Notes: generated by a model not told the origin, from the sequence alone. DNA of 64,000 nt from Saccharibacillus sp. CPCC 101409 (GCF_030518235.1 NZ_JAULSA010000002.1:620001-684000); one strand, 5' to 3'. Shown: positions 46,052-55,568, counted from the stretch's first letter. Made by a program: numbers and translations.

Positions 46052-46088
46052 GAAATCCTCCATCGCTTCGGCGGCGGAGGATTTTTTC
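46052..46088 (+). terminator. Terminator of efp
   Basis: AAATCCTCC and GGAGGATTT arms with inner CGC/GCG stem, then six T. Confidence 0.9.
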
Positions 46089-46242
46089 TTGAGAACTTTC
46101 ATGAAAACGATGGAACAAAGACGCAAATTCGTATTATACTGATTTAAAGCGATAAAATCACTGTCTGCCCGGCGCAAGAATGGGCGGCAGCCTGCGCAGG
46201 CGGGAAAGAAGCTTCAAAATCATACGGGGGAGTGAACACGCT

Positions 46243-47496
46243 TTGTCATTGTTCGTTATGAAATTCGGCGGAAGTTCCGTCGGCGACACCGAGCGGATGC
46301 AGCGGGTAGCCAAGCGCGTTGCGGAGAAAAAAGAAGAAGGCCATCAATGCGTCGTGGTCGTATCGGCGATGGGCGATACGACGGACGACCTGATCGATAC
46401 GGCCAAGCGTCTGAGCGACAATCTGCCCGCGCGGGAAATGGATATGCTGATGACGACAGGCGAGCAGATTTCGATCTCGCTTTTGTCTATCGCGATCCAG
46501 GCCATCGGCCATGAAGCCGTTTCCTTTACCGGCTGGCAGGCCGGCTTCGAAACGGAAGCCAACCATGGAAGCGCGCGAATCGTGAATATTCGCCCGGATC
46601 GCGTGCTGCGCGCGCTGGACGCGGGCAAGATCGTGATCGTAGCCGGTTTCCAGGGGATGAGCGAAGACGGCGAGATCACGACGCTGGGCCGCGGCGGTTC
46701 GGACACGACGGCCGTAGCGCTGGCCGCCGCGATCAAAGCCGACGCCTGCGAAATTTATACGGATGTCGACGGCATCTATTCGACCGATCCGAGGATCGTC
46801 AAATGCGCGCGCAAGCTGCCGTCCATTTCGTACGACGAAATGCTGGAGCTGGCGAATCTGGGCGCGGCGGTGCTGCATCCGCGAGCCGTGGAATACGCCA
46901 AGCACAACAACGTTCGTCTGGTCGTGCGTTCGAGCTTTAATTATAATGAAGGAACCGTAGTGGAGGAGGAGTCGAACATGGAACAGGGAGTGGTGGTAAG
47001 CGGGATCGCTTACGACAAAAATGTGGCGCGGATCAGCATACTCGGGGTGGCGGACGTGCCGGGCGTGCTGGCCGGCATCTTCGGCGCGCTGGCGAAAGAA
47101 CGCGTCGACGTCGATATTATCGTGCAAAGCGGCGCGCAGGACGGCAAAGCCGACTTCTCGTTCACGGTGAACGGTTCCGAAGCCGAGCGAGCGCTGCAGG
47201 TGATCGAAAGCGCCAAAGAAACCGTGCCTTACCGCGAACTGACATCCGAGTCGGGGCTGGTCAAAGTGTCGATCGTCGGCGCCGGCATGGTCAGCCATCC
47301 GGGCGTGGCGGCGGAAATGTTCGGCGTGATCGCTTCGCTGGGCGTCAGCATCAAGATGGTCAGCACGTCGGAAATCAAAGTCTCGTGCGTGATCGAAGGC
47401 GAAAAAGTCAAAGAGATCGTCGCCGCGCTGCATACGGCGTACAATCTCGATACGCAGGAGCAGGCGTTCGTCGGCGGGCCTCAGGACCGCCGTTAA
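46243..47496 (+). CDS. lysC: Aspartate kinase (aspartokinase II type)
   Basis: 417 residues. Kinase domain with KFGGSSVGD at the start, TTGEQISISLLSIAI, GRGGSDTTAVALAAA and YTDVDGIYSTDPR; two C-terminal ACT domains sense lysine or threonine. First step of the lysine, threonine and methionine pathway, also serving diaminopimelate. TTG 46243 has GGGGGAG ten bases upstream; the frame above it lacks one. An internal ATG (46978) with its own strong ribosome site gives a beta subunit (see next entry). Promoter-like TATACT at 46135-46140 precedes it; no lysine riboswitch was recognised. Confidence 0.93.
   Translation: MSLFVMKFGGSSVGDTERMQRVAKRVAEKKEEGHQCVVVVSAMGDTTDDLIDTAKRLSDNLPAREMDMLMTTGEQISISLLSIAIQAIGHEAVSFTGWQAGFETEANHGSARIVNIRPDRVLRALDAGKIVIVAGFQGMSEDGEITTLGRGGSDTTAVALAAAIKADACEIYTDVDGIYSTDPRIVKCARKLPSISYDEMLELANLGAAVLHPRAVEYAKHNNVRLVVRSSFNYNEGTVVEEESNMEQGVVVSGIAYDKNVARISILGVADVPGVLAGIFGALAKERVDVDIIVQSGAQDGKADFSFTVNGSEAERALQVIESAKETVPYRELTSESGLVKVSIVGAGMVSHPGVAAEMFGVIASLGVSIKMVSTSEIKVSCVIEGEKVKEIVAALHTAYNLDTQEQAFVGGPQDRR
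46978..47496 (+). CDS. lysC: Aspartokinase beta subunit from an internal in-frame start
   Basis: ATG 46978 is preceded at six bases by GGAGGAGGAG, the strongest ribosome site of the region, inside lysC. The 172-residue product (from MEQGVVVSGIAYDKN) is exactly the ACT-domain part. In Bacillus subtilis the same gene makes alpha and beta subunits of an alpha2-beta2 enzyme by this device (established), so the arrangement is conserved. Confidence 0.75.
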   Translation: MEQGVVVSGIAYDKNVARISILGVADVPGVLAGIFGALAKERVDVDIIVQSGAQDGKADFSFTVNGSEAERALQVIESAKETVPYRELTSESGLVKVSIVGAGMVSHPGVAAEMFGVIASLGVSIKMVSTSEIKVSCVIEGEKVKEIVAALHTAYNLDTQEQAFVGGPQDRR

Positions 47497-47521
47497 TTTC
47501 CGTGTAAAAAAAGCCGAGGAC

Positions 47522-47570
47522 GGCTCCGGGCGGGCGAATAAGCCCATCCGGAGACCGCCCTTTTTATTTT
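47522..47570 (+). terminator. Terminator of lysC
   Basis: GGCTCCGG...GGGC and GCCC...CCGGAGACC arms with loop GAATAA, then TTTTTATTTT. Confidence 0.8.
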
Positions 47571-47681
47571 ACCGGGTTGTGATATAATACATAACGTTAG
47601 CGAGCGGCTTGCGTACGTTTTCAAACGGCAGAGCCTGCCCGGATACCGCACAAGCCCGAAAATGTTAAGGAGCGTGCCTGG

Positions 47682-48155
47682 ATGTTTAAAATAAGCGAAA
47701 TCAAAGAACTTATTGAATTGTTGGACCGCACGTCGGTTCAGGAACTGGAACTGGAAGAAGAGGGAGCGAAAGTCGTGATCCGCAAAGGCGGCCGCATCGA
47801 CGCTTCGGCTTTGCAGGCTCCCGTGATTCTCCAGCAGCCGCAGGCCCAGACGCCGGCTGCATCGCACAGCGCGGCTCCCGCGGCGGCGGCCCCAACTTCG
47901 GCACCCGACGAATCTTTACATAAAATCGTCTCCCCGATGGTCGGAACGTTCTACTCGTCGCCTTCGCCGGACGCCGACGTTTATGTGAACTCGGGCAGCC
48001 GGGTCAACGAAAAAACGGTCGTGTGCATCATCGAAGCCATGAAGCTGATGAACGAGCTGCTGGCCGAAGTGAAAGGCGAGATCGTCGAAGTACTGGCGGA
48101 AAACGGCCAACTGGTCGAATACGGACAGCCGCTGTTCCTGGTTAAAGCGGAATGA
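47682..48155 (+). CDS. accB: Acetyl-CoA carboxylase biotin carboxyl carrier protein
   Basis: 157 residues. N-terminal [26 protein letters not shown], an Ala/Pro linker (about 50-80), then the biotinyl domain with target lysine in EAMKLMNEL near residue 123. Carries biotin for malonyl-CoA synthesis. GGAG ribosome site before ATG. Upstream, TATAAT at 47583-47588 is a likely -10. Its stop codon is followed closely by accC. Confidence 0.95.
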   Translation: MFKISEIKELIELLDRTSVQELELEEEGAKVVIRKGGRIDASALQAPVILQQPQAQTPAASHSAAPAAAAPTSAPDESLHKIVSPMVGTFYSSPSPDADVYVNSGSRVNEKTVVCIIEAMKLMNELLAEVKGEIVEVLAENGQLVEYGQPLFLVKAE

Positions 48156-48187
48156 GCGAGGCGGCAGCGGAGGGAGGACGTTTGGGT

Positions 48188-49540
48188 TTGGAGACGACAA
48201 AATTCAATAAAATCCTGATCGCCAACCGCGGCGAGATCGCTGTGCGGATTATTCGCGCGTGCCGCGAACTCGGCATCTCCACGGTGGCGGTCTATTCGGA
48301 AGCGGACCGGGATTCCCTGCATGTGCGTCTGGCCGACGAAGCGTACTGCATCGGGCCGACCGCGTCCAAGGACAGCTACCTGAACTTTACCAACCTGATG
48401 AGCATCGCGACGCTGACCGAATGCGACGCGGTGCACCCGGGCTACGGCTTCCTGGCCGAGAACGCGGACTTCGCGGAGATCTGCGGCTCGTGCAATATCG
48501 CGTTTATCGGTCCTTCGCCGGAAGCCATTACGAAGATGGGCGACAAAGCGGTAGCCAAATCGACGATGCAGCAGGCGGGCGTGCCGGTTATTCCGGGCTC
48601 CGACGGACTGGTCGAAGATCTGGAGCAGGCGGTCGAGATCGCGCGCGGCATCGGTTACCCTATTATTATCAAAGCGACGGCCGGCGGCGGAGGCAAAGGC
48701 ATCCGTCTGGCCGAAGACGAAGAAGAGCTGCGCCAGCAGATCGTCGCCGCCCAGCAGGAAGCGGAGAAAGCGTTCGGCAACGCCGGCGTTTACCTGGAGA
48801 AATTCCTGACCGGCATGAAGCATGTCGAGATCCAGATTATCGCGGACAAACACGGCAATGCCGTGCATCTGGGCGAACGCGACTGTTCGGTGCAGCGCCG
48901 CCGGCAGAAGCTGATCGAAGAAGCGCCGTGCTCCATCCTGTCGGAAGAAATTCGCGAAGCGATGGGACAGGCCGCCGTGCGGGCTGCCCACGCGGTCGAC
49001 TATTCCGGCGCGGGAACGCTCGAGTTCCTGCTCAGCCCGGACGGCAGTTTCTACTTTATGGAGATGAACACGCGCATCCAGGTCGAGCATCCGGTTACGG
49101 AAATGGTGACGAACATCGATCTGATCCAGGAGATGATCTCGGTCGCCGAAGGCAATCCGCTTTCGTTCACCCAGGAAGAAGTCAAGATCAACGGCTGGTC
49201 GATCGAATGCCGGATCAATGCGGAGGACCCGGATCGTAACTTTATGCCGGCTCCGGGCAAGATCGGCTTCTATCTGCCGCCGGGCGGGCCGGGCGTGCGG
49301 GTGGACAGCGCGGCTTACCAGGGCTACAGCATTCCGCCGTTCTACGATTCGATGATCGCCAAGCTGATCGTGTGGGCGCCGACGCGCGCCGAAGCGATCG
49401 CCAAGATGAAGCGCGCGCTGGCCGAATTCGCGGTCGAAGGCATTGCCACGACGATTCCGTTCCACCAGCGTCTGCTGAACCACGAAACGTTCGTACGCGG
49501 CGATTTCGACATCAAATTCCTTGAGGAAAACGAGGTCTGA
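48188..49540 (+). CDS. accC: Acetyl-CoA carboxylase biotin carboxylase subunit
   Basis: 450 residues, the usual length. ATP-grasp enzyme: [21 protein letters not shown], then [46 protein letters not shown]. Carboxylates biotin on AccB with bicarbonate and ATP. TTG 48188 is chosen over ATG 48152 because GGAGGGAGG stands about ten bases upstream and the resulting N-terminus matches relatives; the ATG overlaps the accB stop and could also be used. Confidence 0.95.
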   Translation: METTKFNKILIANRGEIAVRIIRACRELGISTVAVYSEADRDSLHVRLADEAYCIGPTASKDSYLNFTNLMSIATLTECDAVHPGYGFLAENADFAEICGSCNIAFIGPSPEAITKMGDKAVAKSTMQQAGVPVIPGSDGLVEDLEQAVEIARGIGYPIIIKATAGGGGKGIRLAEDEEELRQQIVAAQQEAEKAFGNAGVYLEKFLTGMKHVEIQIIADKHGNAVHLGERDCSVQRRRQKLIEEAPCSILSEEIREAMGQAAVRAAHAVDYSGAGTLEFLLSPDGSFYFMEMNTRIQVEHPVTEMVTNIDLIQEMISVAEGNPLSFTQEEVKINGWSIECRINAEDPDRNFMPAPGKIGFYLPPGGPGVRVDSAAYQGYSIPPFYDSMIAKLIVWAPTRAEAIAKMKRALAEFAVEGIATTIPFHQRLLNHETFVRGDFDIKFLEENEV

Positions 49541-49624
49541 AAGAAGCGAACGGCGTTTGTCAAGGCGGGCGGCAGATGATATATTAGGAGTAAATAATCC
49601 ATAAGGCGGACGGTGGTAATCACG

Positions 49625-50035
49625 ATGAGCAGCTTACCTACAGAATTTGAACGCACGGAGATCGGCGAGATTCAGATCGCGCCCGAAGTGATCGAAGTGA
49701 TCGCCGGACTGGCCACGATCGAAGTGGACGGCATCGCGGGCATGAGCGGCGGGTTCGCCGGCGGCATCGCCGAGCTGCTTGGACGCAAGAATCTGTCCAA
49801 AGGCGTGAAGGTCGAGGTCGGACAGCGCGAAGCGGCGGTGGACGTATCCGTGATCGTCGAATACGGCACGCGTCTGCCGGAAGTGGCGGGCGCGGTTCAG
49901 CGCAACGTCAAGCGCTCGATCGAGATGATGACGGGACTCTCCGTCGTGGAAGTGAACGTGCATGTGCACGACGTTCAATTCCGCGCTTCGGAAGCCCGCA
50001 TCGAAGAGCCCGAGCCGGGCACCCGGGTGAAATAA
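49625..50035 (+). CDS. Asp23/Gls24 family envelope stress protein
   Basis: 136 residues. The family pattern GEIQIAPEVIEVIAGLATIEVDGIAGMSGG, VEVGQREAAVDVSVIVEYGTRLPEVAGAVQRNVK and VVEVNVHVHDVQF is clear. Asp23 proteins line the inner membrane face, held by AmaP, whose gene follows. ATG 49625 is used; a GTG four codons earlier is possible. In Bacillus these genes (yqhY, yloU) neighbour accBC, as here. Confidence 0.9.
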   Translation: MSSLPTEFERTEIGEIQIAPEVIEVIAGLATIEVDGIAGMSGGFAGGIAELLGRKNLSKGVKVEVGQREAAVDVSVIVEYGTRLPEVAGAVQRNVKRSIEMMTGLSVVEVNVHVHDVQFRASEARIEEPEPGTRVK

Positions 50036-50046
50036 CGTTTTCTTCC

Positions 50047-50072
50047 AGACCCCCGACCCGCAAAGTCGGGGT
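50047..50072 (+). terminator. Hairpin between the Asp23 gene and amaP
   Basis: ACCCCCGAC and GTCGGGGTT arms with loop CCGCAAA; only three T follow, so it may attenuate rather than stop transcription. Confidence 0.5.
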
Positions 50073-50170
50073 TTCCTACCGTTTAAGGAGCCCGGCCAGC
50101 AGAATTCCGGCCGCTCCGGACGTACGAAACGAATCTCGTTTATCACCGTAATAAGGGGGCTTGGCCGTTC

Positions 50171-50710
50171 GTGGCAAAAATTGTAGACCGACTGCTGCTG
50201 TTTATTTACAGCTTAAGCATTTTGATTCTGAGCATTCTTGCCATCCTCCTGCTCAGCCGCTCGATCCGGATGCCGGTCGATTTCCGGCTCGACCTGAATA
50301 TGCTGACCGCGCTGATCGCGGCGGCCTCCGTGCTGATTCTGATCAGCCTGCGCCTGCTGTACGTGTCGCTGAGGACCAGCCGCAGCCATCTGCATTTGGT
50401 CGACCAGCGGACCGATCTGGGCGATATTCAGATTTCCGTCGAAACGATCGAGAACCTGTGCCTGAAAGCCGCTTCGCGCGTGCGGGGCGTCAAAGATCCG
50501 CGTACGCGTATCCGCATGACCGAACCGGGTCTCGAAGTGCAGATTCGCGCGGTGATCGACGGCGAACACGCGATTCCGCAGCTGACGGAAGAAGTGCAGC
50601 GCGGCGTCAAAAGCTTTGTGCAGGAAATCACCGGCGTTCCCGTGGCATCCGTTTCCGTATACATCTCGGGTGTTGCGCAGGCCCCGGCTTTCAAAAGCCG
50701 CGTGGAATAG
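50171..50710 (+). CDS. amaP: Alkaline shock response membrane anchor protein AmaP
   Basis: 179 residues. Two membrane helices (about 8-30 and 45-65) followed by a cytoplasmic Asp23-like domain (GDIQISVETIENLCLKAASRVRGVKDPRTRIR; GVPVASVSVYISGV). It anchors Asp23 to the membrane. GTG 50171 has AAGGGGG about 12 bases upstream. Operon: asp23, amaP, DUF2273. Confidence 0.87.
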   Translation: MAKIVDRLLLFIYSLSILILSILAILLLSRSIRMPVDFRLDLNMLTALIAAASVLILISLRLLYVSLRTSRSHLHLVDQRTDLGDIQISVETIENLCLKAASRVRGVKDPRTRIRMTEPGLEVQIRAVIDGEHAIPQLTEEVQRGVKSFVQEITGVPVASVSVYISGVAQAPAFKSRVE

Positions 50711-50722
50711 GGGAGGCCGCCG

Positions 50723-50956
50723 ATGAAATGGGATGAAATCCGGACCGTGTACGGCGGCCGGCTGATCTGGACGGCCTGGGGATTGTTTTTCGGTCTGCTG
50801 TACCTGCTGGTCGGCTTCTGGCACGCGGCTTTCGTCGCGCTGCTGACGCTGCTCGGCTACTGGATCGGCCGCCGGAAAGACCTGCGCGCCGAGCCGCTGC
50901 TGCCGTGGAGGGAGATCCGCGAGCGGCTGGGCGAGCGCTGGAGGCCGTTCCGGTAA
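50723..50956 (+). CDS. DUF2273 family small membrane protein
   Basis: 77 residues with two closely spaced membrane helices (LIWTAWGLFFGLLYLLVGF and HAAFVALLTLLGYWIG) and a basic tail. DUF2273 genes regularly follow amaP. GGGGAGG precedes ATG by nine bases; 12 bases after the amaP stop. Confidence 0.87.
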   Translation: MKWDEIRTVYGGRLIWTAWGLFFGLLYLLVGFWHAAFVALLTLLGYWIGRRKDLRAEPLLPWREIRERLGERWRPFR

Positions 50957-51331
50957 GCGGCGCGGCGGAATTTGGAACGAACGAAATTCGACCAAGCAAG
51001 ACGCGGTCAAGCGACGAATACCGGTCTGCGGCTTAATGCCGCGGGCATCGGTTTGGACGCGGGATCGAGCGAAAGCCTGTGAGACGTTTTTACGCCGGAC
51101 ATGAAGAACTGCTTGCGTCCGTCTTGTAATTAAGACAGGCGGGGTTATCTCACCGGAATGCGGGGCGAAGCGGCCTGAAGCCGAACGATCCGATTTTGGC
51201 GGGAAACGCAGCTTTCTCGGAACGTCCGCGCGAGAAGCGTTTCACAGGTTTTTGCACGTTTAAGACCTTTGACAGCCTTCGATCGGGAACGATCGGAAAA
51301 CAAATGAAGAACAGAAATTCGGGAGGTACCC
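50957..51331. other. DUF2273-nusB intergenic region (375 bases)
   Basis: No gene seen. It contains two modest dyads: CTGCGGC/GCCGCGG around TTAAT (51029-51048) and GTCTT/AAGAC around GTAATT (51121-51136), plus TTCTCG/CGAGAA near 51211-51233. A TTGACA at 51264 lacks a good -10 at the right distance. It may be a leader of nusB. Confidence 0.5.
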
Positions 51332-51784
51332 ATGAAAAGACGATTGGGAAGAGAACTTGCGGTACAAAGCTTGTACCAGATGGAAATGAACGAGGTAGCC
51401 GCATTCGACGCGGTATCGATGCTGATCTCCGAAGCGGGAGACGAAAACGAAGGCGAAGTCAAGCTGGAAGACGCCGACCGCCTGGCCGAATACGTGCTCG
51501 GACTGGTTAACGGAGTCTGGACTCATAAGACGGCGATCGACGACCTGCTCGGCGCCTACCTTAAAGGCTGGCAGATCAGCCGCCTGTCGCGCGTGGACCG
51601 TCAGATCCTGCGCCTGGCCGCCTACGAAATGATCTTCGCCGAAGACGTCCCGGCCAAAGTCGCCGTCAACGAAGCGATCGAATTGTCCAAACACTTCGGT
51701 ACCGACGAATCCGGTAAATTCGTCAACGGCGTACTCGGCAAAATGATCCAGGACGCCGACGAACTGAAAAAGAAATTGAATTAA
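51332..51784 (+). CDS. nusB: Transcription antitermination protein NusB
   Basis: 150 residues, all-helical. RRLGRELAVQSLYQMEMNEV at the start, then DLLGAYLKGWQISRLSRVDRQILRLAAYEMIF and VPAKVAVNEAIELSKHFGTDESGKFVNGVLGKM. Works with NusE on boxA in rRNA operons. AGGAGG-like GGGAGG before ATG. Confidence 0.95.
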   Translation: MKRRLGRELAVQSLYQMEMNEVAAFDAVSMLISEAGDENEGEVKLEDADRLAEYVLGLVNGVWTHKTAIDDLLGAYLKGWQISRLSRVDRQILRLAAYEMIFAEDVPAKVAVNEAIELSKHFGTDESGKFVNGVLGKMIQDADELKKKLN

Positions 51785-51892
51785 AGCAAGAAAACAACGA
51801 GCGGCAAATAAGCGAGCGGCAGTTTTTTGCAACCACAACCACACAAAAAAATGACTTTAGCCTGTCCGCCCCGCGCCAAAGTGCCTGGCGGA

Positions 51893-52005
51893 GGGGAAAG
51901 TTCAGCGTAGGAACGAAGTGTTCGCCTTTGCATTCGGGAAAATTCCTTATATAAATTCCAATCCATTTTCCCGAATGCAACAAGCGACCGAAGCGAACTT
52001 TCCCC
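51893..52005. repeat. Large two-tier palindrome between nusB and folD
   Basis: Inner arms TGCATTCGGGAAAAT (51929-51943) and ATTTTCCCGAATGCA (51965-51979) are a perfect 15-base match around a 21-base AT-rich loop. Outer arms GGGGAAAGTTC (51893-51903) and GAACTTTCCCC (51995-52005) are a perfect 11-base match. TCGC/GCGA between them pairs too. Contains no gene; it lies in the leader of folD. Confidence 0.8.
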
Positions 52006-52052
52006 GCAGCACCCCACCACAAAACCCACCGATTCAAAGGAGAGATAAAATC

Positions 52053-52913
52053 ATGACGACAGCCCAAATCATCAGCGGAAAACAAGTATCGGACGATATT
52101 CGCCAGAACCTGAAAACCGAGGTCGAAGCTCTCGCCGCCCAAGGCTGCGTGCCCGGGCTTGCCGTCGTGCTCGTCGGGGAAGATCCGGCTTCCCAGGTCT
52201 ATGTGCGCAACAAAGCCAAAGCCTGCGAAGACCTCGGTTTTTACTCGGAAGTCCACCGCCTCGAAGCGGACACGCCGCAGGAAGAACTGCTGGCGCTGGT
52301 GCACAAGCTGAACGAACAAGATAATATCAACGGCATTCTCGTGCAGCTTCCGCTGCCGGGCCATATCGAAGAGAAAGCCGTTATCAACGCGATCGCGCCG
52401 GAAAAAGACGTGGACGGTTTCCATCCCGTTAACGTGGGCAACCTCGTTATCGGCGACGACAGCCTGCTGCCGTGTACGCCGGCGGGCGTGATCGAGCTGA
52501 TCAAGCATACCGGCCTCGAAATCTCCGGCAAGCACGCCGTCGTGATCGGCCGCAGCAATATCGTCGGCAAGCCGGTCGCCCTGCTGCTCCAGCGCGAGAA
52601 CGCAACCGTAACCATGTGCCATTCGCGCACGTCGAATATGAAAGAACTGACGCGCCAGGCTGACATTCTGGTCGTAGCCGTGGGACGCGCCAACTTCGTT
52701 GACGCTTCCTATATCAAACCGGGCGCCGTTGTGATCGATGTGGGTATCAACCGTCTGGAAACGGGCAAGCTGGCGGGCGACGTGGACTTCGAATCGGCAA
52801 GCTCCGTATCCGGTCCGATCACCCCGGTTCCGGGCGGCGTCGGTCCGATGACCATCACCATGCTGATGAAAAACACGCTGGTTGCGGCAAAACGCGCGCA
52901 CGGCCTGTCTTAA
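52053..52913 (+). CDS. folD: Bifunctional methylene-THF dehydrogenase/methenyl-THF cyclohydrolase
   Basis: 286 residues. Signatures: [18 protein letters not shown] (catalytic lysine in the YVxxK motif), [23 protein letters not shown], and [12 protein letters not shown] followed by the NADP motif [17 protein letters not shown]. Interconverts one-carbon folates. ATG 52053 has AAAGGAGAG nine bases upstream; longer frames read into the palindrome and are rejected. Confidence 0.96.
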   Translation: MTTAQIISGKQVSDDIRQNLKTEVEALAAQGCVPGLAVVLVGEDPASQVYVRNKAKACEDLGFYSEVHRLEADTPQEELLALVHKLNEQDNINGILVQLPLPGHIEEKAVINAIAPEKDVDGFHPVNVGNLVIGDDSLLPCTPAGVIELIKHTGLEISGKHAVVIGRSNIVGKPVALLLQRENATVTMCHSRTSNMKELTRQADILVVAVGRANFVDASYIKPGAVVIDVGINRLETGKLAGDVDFESASSVSGPITPVPGGVGPMTITMLMKNTLVAAKRAHGLS

Positions 52914-52928
52914 GCGGGAGTCCGAGAC

Positions 52929-54290
52929 ATGGAGCAGCGCATTCTGTCGATCCAGGAGCTGAACCGGTATATCCGCCAGAAGTTCGAATCGGACCCGCTG
53001 CTGCCGGAAGTCTGGGTGCGCGGCGAGATTTCGAACTTTACGCATCATTCGAGCGGCCATATGTACTTTACGCTCAAAGACACCGGCAGCCGCGTACGGG
53101 CGATCATGTTCGCCTCGCATAACAAACGGCTGCCGTTTATCCCGCGCGAAGGCACGCGGGTCATCGCGCAGGGCAGCGTATCCGTGTTCGAACGCGACGG
53201 GCAGTACCAACTTTATTTGACCCAGATGCAGCCCGACGGCGTCGGCAGCTTGTATCTGGCGTACGAGCAGCTCAAAAAGAAGCTGGAAAGCGAAGGGCTG
53301 TTTGACGAAAGCGGCAAGCGGAAGATTCCGAGCCTGCCGCGGGCGATCGGGGTGATTACGTCGCCGACGGGCGCGGCCGTGCGCGATATTCTGACGACGC
53401 TGGGCCGGCGCTTTCCCGGTATTCCGGTTATGCTGTACCCGGCGCTGGTGCAGGGCAAAGAAGCCGCCGCGTCGATCGTGCGCGGCATCCGGATTCTCAA
53501 TCGGCTGGGCGAAGCCGAGGTGCTGATTATCGGGCGCGGCGGGGGCTCGCTCGAAGAGCTGTGGGCTTTCAACGAGGAGATCGTGGCCCGCGCGATCTAC
53601 GATTCGGCGATTCCCGTGATCTCGGCCGTCGGGCACGAGACCGACTTCACTATCGCCGATTTCGCCGCCGATCTCCGGGCGGCGACGCCTACCGCCGCCG
53701 CGGAGCTGGCGGTGCCGGACCGGCGCGAACTGCAGCAGCGCGTCTCGCAGCTGCAGCAGCGCCTGCGCGGCGCCCTGCTGCGCCGCGCCGCGCAGGAGCG
53801 CGAGCGTCTCGCGCGCCTGCAGCGCTCCGCGGTGCTGCGCCAGCCGGAGCGCGCGCTGGTGCCGCACGCGCAGCGGCTCGACGGGCTGACGCGCCGCTTG
53901 ACGGCGCGGACGCACGCCCGCCTCGCCGCGGGAAGCGACAAGCACGCGCGCCTGCACGGCAGGCTGTCGCGCTTCTACCCCGGCGCGCAATTGCAGCTGG
54001 CTTCGCGCCAGCTCGGCGCGCTGGACGGGCGCCTGCGCGGCGCCGCGGCCGCCGCCGTCAAAGACCGGCGGCAGCGGCTGCTCGGCGGCATGCGCCAGCT
54101 CGACGCGCTGAGCCCGCTCAAAGTCATGTCGCGCGGCTACAGCCTCGTCTACGACGAAGACGAACAGAAACTGATCAAATCCGTAAGCGAAGTGCAGGAA
54201 GGCGAACGGATTATTGTGAAAGTAAACGACGGAAGCCTGGACTGCCGGGTGATTCAAACGACGGAGGAGGCCGAACGAAGTGGACAATAA
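52929..54290 (+). CDS. xseA: Exodeoxyribonuclease VII large subunit
   Basis: 453 residues. OB-fold N-terminus (SIQELNRYIRQKFESDPLLPEVWVRGEISNF), the catalytic region (GVITSPTGAAVRDILTTLGRRFP; GRGGGSLEELWAFNEE; SAVGHETDFTIADFAAD) and a coiled-coil Arg/Gln/Ala-rich stretch (about 275-390). Degrades single-stranded DNA to oligonucleotides with XseB. Its 3' end overlaps xseB. Confidence 0.95.
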   Translation: MEQRILSIQELNRYIRQKFESDPLLPEVWVRGEISNFTHHSSGHMYFTLKDTGSRVRAIMFASHNKRLPFIPREGTRVIAQGSVSVFERDGQYQLYLTQMQPDGVGSLYLAYEQLKKKLESEGLFDESGKRKIPSLPRAIGVITSPTGAAVRDILTTLGRRFPGIPVMLYPALVQGKEAAASIVRGIRILNRLGEAEVLIIGRGGGSLEELWAFNEEIVARAIYDSAIPVISAVGHETDFTIADFAADLRAATPTAAAELAVPDRRELQQRVSQLQQRLRGALLRRAAQERERLARLQRSAVLRQPERALVPHAQRLDGLTRRLTARTHARLAAGSDKHARLHGRLSRFYPGAQLQLASRQLGALDGRLRGAAAAAVKDRRQRLLGGMRQLDALSPLKVMSRGYSLVYDEDEQKLIKSVSEVQEGERIIVKVNDGSLDCRVIQTTEEAERSGQ

Positions 54291-54564
54291 CGAGGGAATG
54301 CCGGCAAGCGAAGCGCCCGCGGGCGCCGAACTCAATTTCGAGCAGGCGATGGACCAGCTGGAAATCATCGTCGGCGAACTGGAGCAGGGCGACGTGCCGC
54401 TGGAGAAAGCGATCGATCTGTTCCAGCGCGGCATGCGGCTGTCCCAGCTGTGCGGCCAAAAATTGGAGCAGGTGGAGCGCAAGATCGAAACGATCGTCGA
54501 GGAAGACGGACAGCTTCGGCGCCGGAACTTCGCCGGCGAAGCGGAAAGCGGGGAGATCTTTTGA
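54280..54564 (+). CDS. xseB: Exodeoxyribonuclease VII small subunit
   Basis: 94 residues; helical hairpin FEQAMDQLEIIVGELEQGDVPLEKAIDLFQRGMRL is the family core. GTG 54280 has GGAGGAGG nine bases upstream and overlaps the xseA stop, so the subunits are coupled. Confidence 0.93.
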   Translation: MDNNEGMPASEAPAGAELNFEQAMDQLEIIVGELEQGDVPLEKAIDLFQRGMRLSQLCGQKLEQVERKIETIVEEDGQLRRRNFAGEAESGEIF

Positions 54565-55466
54565 GCAGCGCTTCTTCGCTTGACTCTTACATCCGCGAAG
54601 TCTCGGCCGAACTCGAAGCCTGCTTCGCAAAAGTTTTTCCGGAAGACTGGAATATGCCGCTCGCTCTGCTGGAGTCGATGAATTATTCGCTGAACGCGGG
54701 CGGCAAACGGCTGCGGCCTCTGCTTGTCGTCGCGGCCGGCGAAAGTCTCGGCGGCAGCCGGGAAGCGGCGATCCGCGTTGCGGCCGCGGTGGAGATGGTG
54801 CACACGTATTCGCTGATCCACGACGATCTGCCGGCGATGGACGACGACGATCTGCGCCGCGGCAAACCGACGAACCATAAAGTGTACGGCGAAGCGATGG
54901 CGATTCTGGCGGGCGACGGCCTGCTGACGCACGCTTTTTACGTGGTTGCTTCGCTGGCCAAAGACGGCCTGCTGCCGGCCGACGCCGCGCTTGCCATCGT
55001 ATCGGATCTGTCCGAATACGCCGGTCCGCGCGGCATGGTCGGCGGACAGGTCGCGGATATGGAAGGCGAGCAGGGAATCACGGATCTGGAGCGGCTGGAA
55101 TATATCCATCTGCACAAGACGAGCGACCTGATCATGTTCTCGCTGATGGCGGGCGGCCGTACGGCCGGCGCGTCGGCGGAGCAGCTCGAAGCGCTGCGGA
55201 CGTTCGGCCGCGGCGTAGGTCTTGCGTTTCAGATCCAGGACGATATTCTCGATCTGGTCGGCGACGAAAGCAAGCTCGGCAAGAAAACGCAGAGCGACGT
55301 CAAAATGCAAAAAGTAACGTATCCGTATTTCCTCGGCATCGAGCAATCCCGCGAAGAAGTCCGGCGGCTCAGCGCCGAAGCCAAAGCGGCCGTAACGGGC
55401 GCCGGACTGCTGCATACCGAACGGCTGCTGGCAATCGCCGATTATCTGGTGGACCGGGATCGCTGA
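54561..55466 (+). CDS. ispA: Polyprenyl (farnesyl) diphosphate synthase
   Basis: 301 residues. First aspartate motif DDLPAMDDDDLRRG near residue 85 and second DDILD near residue 226. Condenses isopentenyl and dimethylallyl diphosphates to farnesyl diphosphate. TTG 54561 overlaps the xseB stop (TTGA) with GGGGAG seven bases upstream. Feeds on precursors made by the pathway starting with dxs downstream. Confidence 0.94.
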   Translation: MSSASSLDSYIREVSAELEACFAKVFPEDWNMPLALLESMNYSLNAGGKRLRPLLVVAAGESLGGSREAAIRVAAAVEMVHTYSLIHDDLPAMDDDDLRRGKPTNHKVYGEAMAILAGDGLLTHAFYVVASLAKDGLLPADAALAIVSDLSEYAGPRGMVGGQVADMEGEQGITDLERLEYIHLHKTSDLIMFSLMAGGRTAGASAEQLEALRTFGRGVGLAFQIQDDILDLVGDESKLGKKTQSDVKMQKVTYPYFLGIEQSREEVRRLSAEAKAAVTGAGLLHTERLLAIADYLVDRDR

Positions 55467-55568
55467 TCCTTTTTCCCGCCCGGCCTTTCGGTTTCGTCGG
55501 TCGCTTGCTCGGGTATTGAAGATCAGGAGATTTCGGGGGGCAAGCGAGAAAGAATCCGGAGCCTGAAA

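Noticed and set aside
46180-46242. 21-residue extension of LysC
   Set aside because: No ribosome site; relatives start at the KFGGSSV region as the TTG 46243 product does.
51918-52052. 45-residue extension of FolD
   Set aside because: Lies across the palindrome, and ATG 52053 has a strong ribosome site and matches the family start.
51723-55415. 1230-codon open frame on the minus strand
   Set aside because: Antisense to nusB, folD, xseA, xseB and ispA. The protein is arginine- and histidine-rich with no domain; it is a GC-driven shadow.
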